Shown here: positions 59,303 to 64,000 of the stretch, one piece after another
How the letters are laid out: each line of letters begins with the position of its first letter
Numbering within the stretch: position 1 is the first letter of the stretch
Origin: Anisodus tanguticus
Taxonomy: Eukaryota; Streptophyta; Magnoliopsida; Solanales; Solanaceae
DNA length: 64,000 nucleotides
Assembly: GCA_034509755.1 (NCBI GenBank)
Contig: CM067543.1
Span: 54,120,653-54,184,652, forward strand
Direction of reading: 5' to 3'
Made by a program: the position numbers and the translations under genes
The notes under the pieces: model-generated
What the model was told of the DNA's origin: nothing
Database searches by the model: none
What the model saw: the letters and a program-made list of their open reading frames with translations, nothing else

Positions 59303-60252
59303 TAGGAATGGCGGGGTGGGTTAAATCTTTCCCTGCTAAGATTTTGCCTGCCCCGTTTAAGCGTCTGCCCTGTTTAGATTTAGCCCTGCCCTACCCCGTT
59401 TAGCCCTGCCCTACCCCTTTTAGCACCTATTTATAGTTTCTTTATTTTGTTTTTACCAAAATTTTAAAAAATCTATTTAATCCTTTTAAAATCATCTTCA
59501 AATTCTTTTCTTTTCCTTTTTTAGAAAATTTCTAATTTATTAGTTACTTTTTATTTTCTAAAGGTACTTTTATAATGTTAATACAGTTGATTTTGTAACC
59601 ATTTTCACATGAATTATTTTACTTAACCTGTTTTATTTAAATTTACTTATGATTTAAAGTGTGATATAAAAAGTTATATTACTCAATCTCATTATCAAAT
59701 ATCCAAGCAGATCAGTTTTACACCAAAGAGAGTCTTAACTTTTATAAGATTATGAAAACTCATATAAATATATTTTTTATTTTAATAAGTATTACTGCTC
59801 TTTTTACCTCCGGTGCATTTACCGTTATTGTTAAAAGAAGTTTCAAACTTAGACCTTAATTGACAAGAATATGTTAGCAACAATTTTATCCATTGAAACT
59901 AAGATTAGAGTAATGTTTGAATTCTAATATGGGTACGATATCGTGATTAAGTAACTAAAACACTTATTTGCTTTGAATTCTACCAAGATTAAAGAAATAA
60001 AGCATACCAGTATAATAAAATTAGATAATAATTTTTTTCTAGCAAAGTGACCAATTTCTTAGCCAATTTTGCAGTTGGAACTGCAAACATAATAAACGAG
60101 CTAAACAAGCTCAAGCTCAGATCTGCCCTATGACATGTCCTGCCCCATTTAATATTTTGAAAAAAAAGTTTTGACCCGCCTCGTCCTGCCCTGCCCTGCC
60201 CTGTCCCGTTTAACCTTTGACTTTCCCTGTCCCGCCTTATTTGCCATTTCTA
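59303..60252. mobile_element. Non-autonomous hAT element
   Basis: The left end TAGGAATGGCGGGGTGGG and the inverted right end TAGAAATGGCAAATAAGGCGG are related to the hAT element at 38,695-39,690. The 8-base flanks GTTCTACA (59,295-59,302) and GTTCTATA (60,253-60,260) are a target duplication with one change. 'ccctgccctacccc' blocks are repeated next to both ends. It has no coding capacity. Confidence 0.85.
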
Positions 60253-60417
60253 GTTCTATATCGGATATAAAATATGAACATATACTCCTGGACTTGGATT
60301 ATCGTTACCTACAAGTTAACTTTTGGATTTGAGTTAGACGCAAAATTCATTATTTACGAGAACGACAAGGATTTTGAGACGGAAGGAGCACTATAGTTAG
60401 AAACAATCACATAAAAT

Positions 60418-60641
60418 CAAGAACTTAAAATCCAGTTGGAGCCTTGTAGCGTGAGTTCGAATCCTAGTTGGAGCAATTTGCTCTCTTCTGGGATAGGACC
60501 TTGTACGTGATATCAGTGTTTCTATTCTCAAACACTAGTCATTCAGTCACATACCGTAATTTACTGTTAGTAGTGTTGAGTGATCAAAATTATTATCTTC
60601 GAAAATAATCTGACGTAAGCCGGTAAGCTGGATATAAAAAA
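60418..60641 (+). mobile_element. tRNA-derived SINE, family 2, 5'-truncated
   Basis: It matches the minus-strand SINE at 53,833-54,092 from 'gaacttaaaatccagttgga' through a B box 'gagttcgaatcct' to 'agctggatataaaaaaaa'. The first 40 bases of the family are missing and no clear duplication is seen. Confidence 0.75.
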
Positions 60642-60788
60642 AAGTAATGCCGCAATAAATATAATGGTGATGATAAGGTTAAAAAGAAATGGTCCAAAGT
60701 CCAAAGCAGGTAAAACATTTTACTTACTTCCCTACAAGGCTTATAATGGTTTCTTTCCCATAACAATTCAGATTCTTTTTTTCTCACT

Positions 60789-60848
<60 letters not shown>
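60789..60848. repeat. (CA)n microsatellite upstream of the GIF gene
   Basis: About 30 perfect CA units lie some 250 bases before the GIF start codon. A shorter (GT)n tract follows at about 61,047-61,061. Confidence 0.95.
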
Positions 60849-60853
<5 letters not shown>

Positions 60854-61095
60854 CAGTACAAAAACACAGACGTACTGTCTATGTCCCATTAATTGCCATT
60901 GCTGTGTTATTTGAATGTCTATACAAGTCAAGTGAAGTTCTGAACAGATAAATAAAAAGGGTCCATATAGGGTCCATTTCCTCTTCACAGTTTACTGATA
61001 AAGATCGCTAACTTTGCATTTATAACAGCCCTCCTTTAGATAAAGGTGTGTGTGTGTGTGTTGTGTGGGGGTATAAAAAGAAGGGAGCAAAAAAT

Positions 61096-61176
61096 ATGCA
61101 GCAGCACCTGATGCAGATGCAGCCCATGATGGCAGCTTACTATCCGACGAACGTCACTACTGACCATATTCAACAG
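61096..61176 (+). CDS. GRF-interacting factor (GIF1/AN3-like), first coding exon, partial gene
   Basis: The 27 codons starting MQQHLMQMQPMMAAYYPTNV end at HIQQ, followed by a GT donor at 61,177. This is the start of the SNH (SSXT) domain of plant GIF proteins, homologues of human SYT. GIF1/AN3 has no DNA-binding domain; it binds growth-regulating factors through the SNH domain and brings SWI/SNF remodellers to their targets, promoting cell proliferation in leaves. The start is fixed by strong identity from the first residue. An upstream in-frame ATG at 61,048 would add a low-complexity MCVCVVWGYKKKGAKN tail and is unlikely. The second exon (family start YLDENK) was not found before the window ends, so intron 1 is at least 2.8 kb. 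Which GIF paralogue it is cannot be settled from one exon. Confidence 0.88.
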
Positions 61177-62110
61177 GTCTTTCTTTCTTTCTTTCTTCTT
61201 CTTCTTCTTCTTCAACTTTCTTTGTTTCTGTTCACTGCTTTTAGTCCTCTCTGATATCTGCTATTTATACTGCTCCTGATACTTTTTAGTGTACAGTAAA
61301 CTGTCAAGAAATGATAAAGTATACAATAGTGTGTTCTTTATAACAGTTAAAGCTTTCAACATGGTAACATAGTAGATAAAACTTTGTGTTAGGAACTTTG
61401 AGTCTGGTAGCCACCCCTTTTTAATTTTCTTTTCTTTTCTTTTCATGTGGTGAGACATGAAAAGGATATAGCAGTGTAGTTATTTTTGAGGTGGTAGGTA
61501 GCTAGGAATACTTTGGTTGTTTATTCTTGGCTTTTAGTAGTTGTAATCTTCTTTTTTTATGCTGTTTGATAAGTCCTGCTAAAAGGATGTCTATATTTTT
61601 ATTTGCAGAGATGATTAAGCAAATAAAAATATGTTATAAATAAATATAATGGTTACCCACTCCAACATGGTGACAAGCTGAATAAAACTTTCTGTGTTCG
61701 AAATTTTGAGTTTCACCGTCACACATTATCAAAACAAGTTCACTGAGACATGAAAACATGAAAAGGATATACTAGTATAGTTATTTTTGATGTGGTAACT
61801 AGCTAGGGAAACATGAAAAAGATATACTAGTGTAGTTACTATTTTTGAGGTGGTAGGTAGCTAGGGATACTTTGGTTGCTTATTCTTGGCATTTGGTAGT
61901 GATTTGATCTTCTTTTTTATGCTGTTTGAGAAGTCCTGCTAAAAGGGTATCTATTTTTTTTGTATTCTGTTGCTTTTGTTAATGTCAGATGATTTTATGC
62001 ATACAGTATATACATGATTAAGCAGATAAAAATGTGTTTTTTATAACAGTTAAAGTTTCTTCATGTAATGGTTACACAAAGAAGAGAAAATTCTGTGTTT
62101 CACCATCACT

Positions 62111-62237
62111 TCAACAACAACAATAACATACTCATTGAAATTTCACAATGTGTGGTTTGGAAGGCTAGATTGTACACAGATCTTACCCCTATCAAGGTAG
62201 GAAAACTATTTCCGAAAGACCCTCGGCTCAAGAGAAA
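62111..62237 (+). mobile_element. SINE (Au-like) in GIF intron 1
   Basis: It reads 'caacaacaataacatactca' to 'gaccctcggctcaagagaaa', the same family as the copy at 41,156-41,282 but more diverged. A target duplication is not obvious. Confidence 0.65.
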
Positions 62238-63171
62238 GCATAAAAAGATCATATAAGGACATGGAATTCAAAGCAGTATGGAAATGAAAGTAACGAAAGC
62301 GACCAGGTCATGATAACGCAGTGGGACAATATCTACCACAGGTAAAATAGGATAATTGAAGTACATGAAATAACATCAGAAATCAAAGTACAAGAAGATC
62401 TAGAGCAATACTGTGACTACTAATATAAAATGATAAACGAGATTTCCTACTAGCCTTCTACCCTAATCCTAATACTCCACAACCTTTTATCTAAAGTCAT
62501 GTCCTTGGTGAGTCTAACTACGTCATGTCATGTCTAATCACTTCCCCCAATACCTCTACCTATCTAAAGTCTCACCATCACTTATTATAAAAAAATATTC
62601 CAGGTTTTGAGCCATGAAGGCAAGAAAAAGATATATACTGGTGTCGTTATTTTTGAGGCGGTAGGTAGCTAGGAATACTTTGGTTTTTTATTCTTGGCTT
62701 TTAGTTATTGGAATCTTGTTTTTTATGCTGTTTGATGAGTTCGGCTAAAAGGGTATCTATATTTTGTGATCTTTTTCTTCTTCTTCTCCCTCTGCTGCTT
62801 TTGTTAATGCCAGATGATTTTGTGCATACAGTATATACGGAGGAAGAGATGATTAAGCCAAAAAAATGTGTTCTTTGTAACGGTTAAAGCTTTTAGATGT
62901 AATGGTTAGTTGGTTTTTCTAATGATATGAAGTGGGTCTAATGTCTATTTCTCTCTTCGCTCCTCGTTGTGACGTATGTTATGATATTATCAAAGGTCTA
63001 CTTAATATTTCAACGGAATCTCACCACTATACATTATCAGCACTTGAGTGAGTGTGTCGAAGAGATAATTAAGTAAATAAATGTGTGATTTCTCTAATTG
63101 GTTAAGCTTTTAGATTGTCACACACTATAGTTATTTTGAGGTGGTAGATAGGGGATACCTTGGTTGGGGTA

Positions 63172-63500
63172 CTCCCTGCGCCTCATAATAAGTGTCATCT
63201 TAGCAAAAAAATTTTTATTCCAAAATATGTGTCACCTTAGGAATTCAAGGCATAAATTGAATACTTTTTTTCAACTATACGCTTAGACAAAAAATGACAA
63301 GTTCTCTATTGAAGAAAAATATTTATTGAAAATTTCTCTATTCAAGACATAAATATTACTACTCATTCATTTTCTTATAAAGAGGAAAAAGTAATTTATT
63401 TTATTAAATAGAAGTAGTTTGGTAAACTTCACATGGCATGATTGGTTTCTTAATATGTGTGTTTTTGGCTAATGTGACACTTACTATGGGATGGAGGGAG
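63172..63500. mobile_element. Stowaway-like MITE in GIF intron 1
   Basis: The left end CTCCCTGCGCCTCATAATAAG and the inverted right end CTCCCTCCATCCCATAGTAAG are good inverted repeats, with TA at 63,170-63,171 and 63,501-63,502. It sits inside one of the intron's repeated blocks. Confidence 0.85.
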
Positions 63501-64000
63501 TATTTTTTTTTATGGTTTTGCTGATACTTCAACATATACTAGTGCTGTTACTTTTTAAGTGGGCATACTTTGGTTGCTTTTCTTAGCTTTTAGTAGTTGT
63601 AATCTCTTTCTTGAACTTTTGAGTTACTATTGCATAGATATAAAAAATAAGGTTTTGAGTTTGTTTTGTTAATGTCAGATGTAACCTAATAGTAGAGCAA
63701 ACTTTGAGCTGAAAAGTGAAACTAGTGTCTGAAAAGAAATGCAGTTTACAGACTGCTATAACTGGTGTTTGTGCCCTTCCTTGTAAGTGAACTTGATGTA
63801 TAGTAAAGGAATTTTCTGTTCAATTTTCACTGTCAGTTTCTCAGAGTTGCTATTTGTTTGGGTTAGATTCAGTAGTTGACTGCACCAGTTTTCAGAATTG
63901 ATCATAAGAGAGTCAAAAGTCCTATAACATTAAAACTATAACATTAAGAGTAGAGTATTTTAGAATATGATTAGTGTGCTTCTTGTTTATTTCCCTCTTC

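Larger units (their letters stand above)
61455..63690 (+). repeat. Diverged direct repeats filling GIF intron 1
   Basis: A block of about 170-300 bases recurs near 61,455, 61,754/61,808, 62,612, 63,120 and 63,540. Its core order is 'acatgaaaaggatata', 'tatttttgaggtggtaggtagctagg', 'atactttggttg', 'ttcttggcttttagtagttg', 'tatgctgtttgataagt', 'ctgctaaaagggtatctat', 'tgttaatgtcagatgatttt' and 'tgattaagcaaataaaaatgtg'. Later copies are shorter and one is split by a MITE. No similarity to a known element is recognised. Confidence 0.75.

Noticed and set aside
60593..60988. 131-codon minus-strand frame rich in Cys-Val
   Set aside because: Its middle is just the (CA)n microsatellite read in one frame; the flanks show no similarity and overlap a SINE fragment.
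61071..61080. 'gtataaaaag' as TATA box of the GIF gene
   Set aside because: It lies only 16-25 bases before the start codon, leaving no room for a transcription start and leader. It is more likely chance or leader sequence.
61048..61095. Upstream in-frame ATG extending the GIF protein by 16 residues
   Set aside because: The extension is encoded by the GT-rich tract and does not match the conserved GIF N-terminus, which begins at 61,096.

Overview
The window is nuclear DNA of a flowering plant, almost certainly a member of the Solanaceae. It is AT-rich and intron-rich. It carries several SINE, TRIM, MITE and Ty1/copia families of the kinds common in nightshade genomes, and its three host genes are canonical plant genes. 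I cannot fix the genus from sequence alone. A CDPK gene beside a Pelota gene fits, as I recall it, the tomato chromosome 4 region of the Ty-5 (Pelota) locus, but this is not proven here.

Layout. Positions 1-22,400 are a transposon graveyard. It holds a CACTA element with a second CACTA inside it, a 5'-truncated copia element (+), a full-length decayed copia element of another family (+), a full-length decayed copia element of the first family (-), and a gag-only Gypsy element (-) with three LTR copies. Positions 23,402-28,980 (-) hold a complete seven-exon calcium-dependent protein kinase gene encoding 582 residues. Positions 31,483-42,794 (-) hold a complete sixteen-exon PELOTA gene encoding 378 residues. 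Its introns contain a Mutator-like foldback element, a hAT element, a three-LTR TRIM array and a SINE; nested Stowaway MITEs lie in intron 2. Positions 44,000-60,700 are again repeats: a four-unit tandem array of a tRNA-like repeat, tRNA-derived SINEs, a third decayed copia element, Harbinger and Stowaway MITEs, and a hAT element. Positions 61,096-61,176 (+) are the first coding exon of a GRF-interacting factor (GIF1/AN3-like) gene; its first intron runs to the window edge and is built of diverged repeats of itself.

Function. The three host genes are unrelated: Ca2+-regulated phosphorylation, ribosome rescue and mRNA surveillance, and transcriptional co-activation of growth. Nothing suggests that they act together. 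Both multi-exon genes splice in frame from start to stop with GT-AG borders, by my reading, so they look functional. All retroelement coding regions are broken.

I found no convincing new gene system. The observations most worth a second look are structural: a truncated copia copy bounded by 37-bp direct repeats, long palindromes in copia U3 regions, two separate LTR-internal-LTR-internal-LTR arrays, a tandem tetramer of a tRNA-like repeat, a 1.1-kb foldback inside a PELOTA intron, and the repeat-built GIF1 intron.
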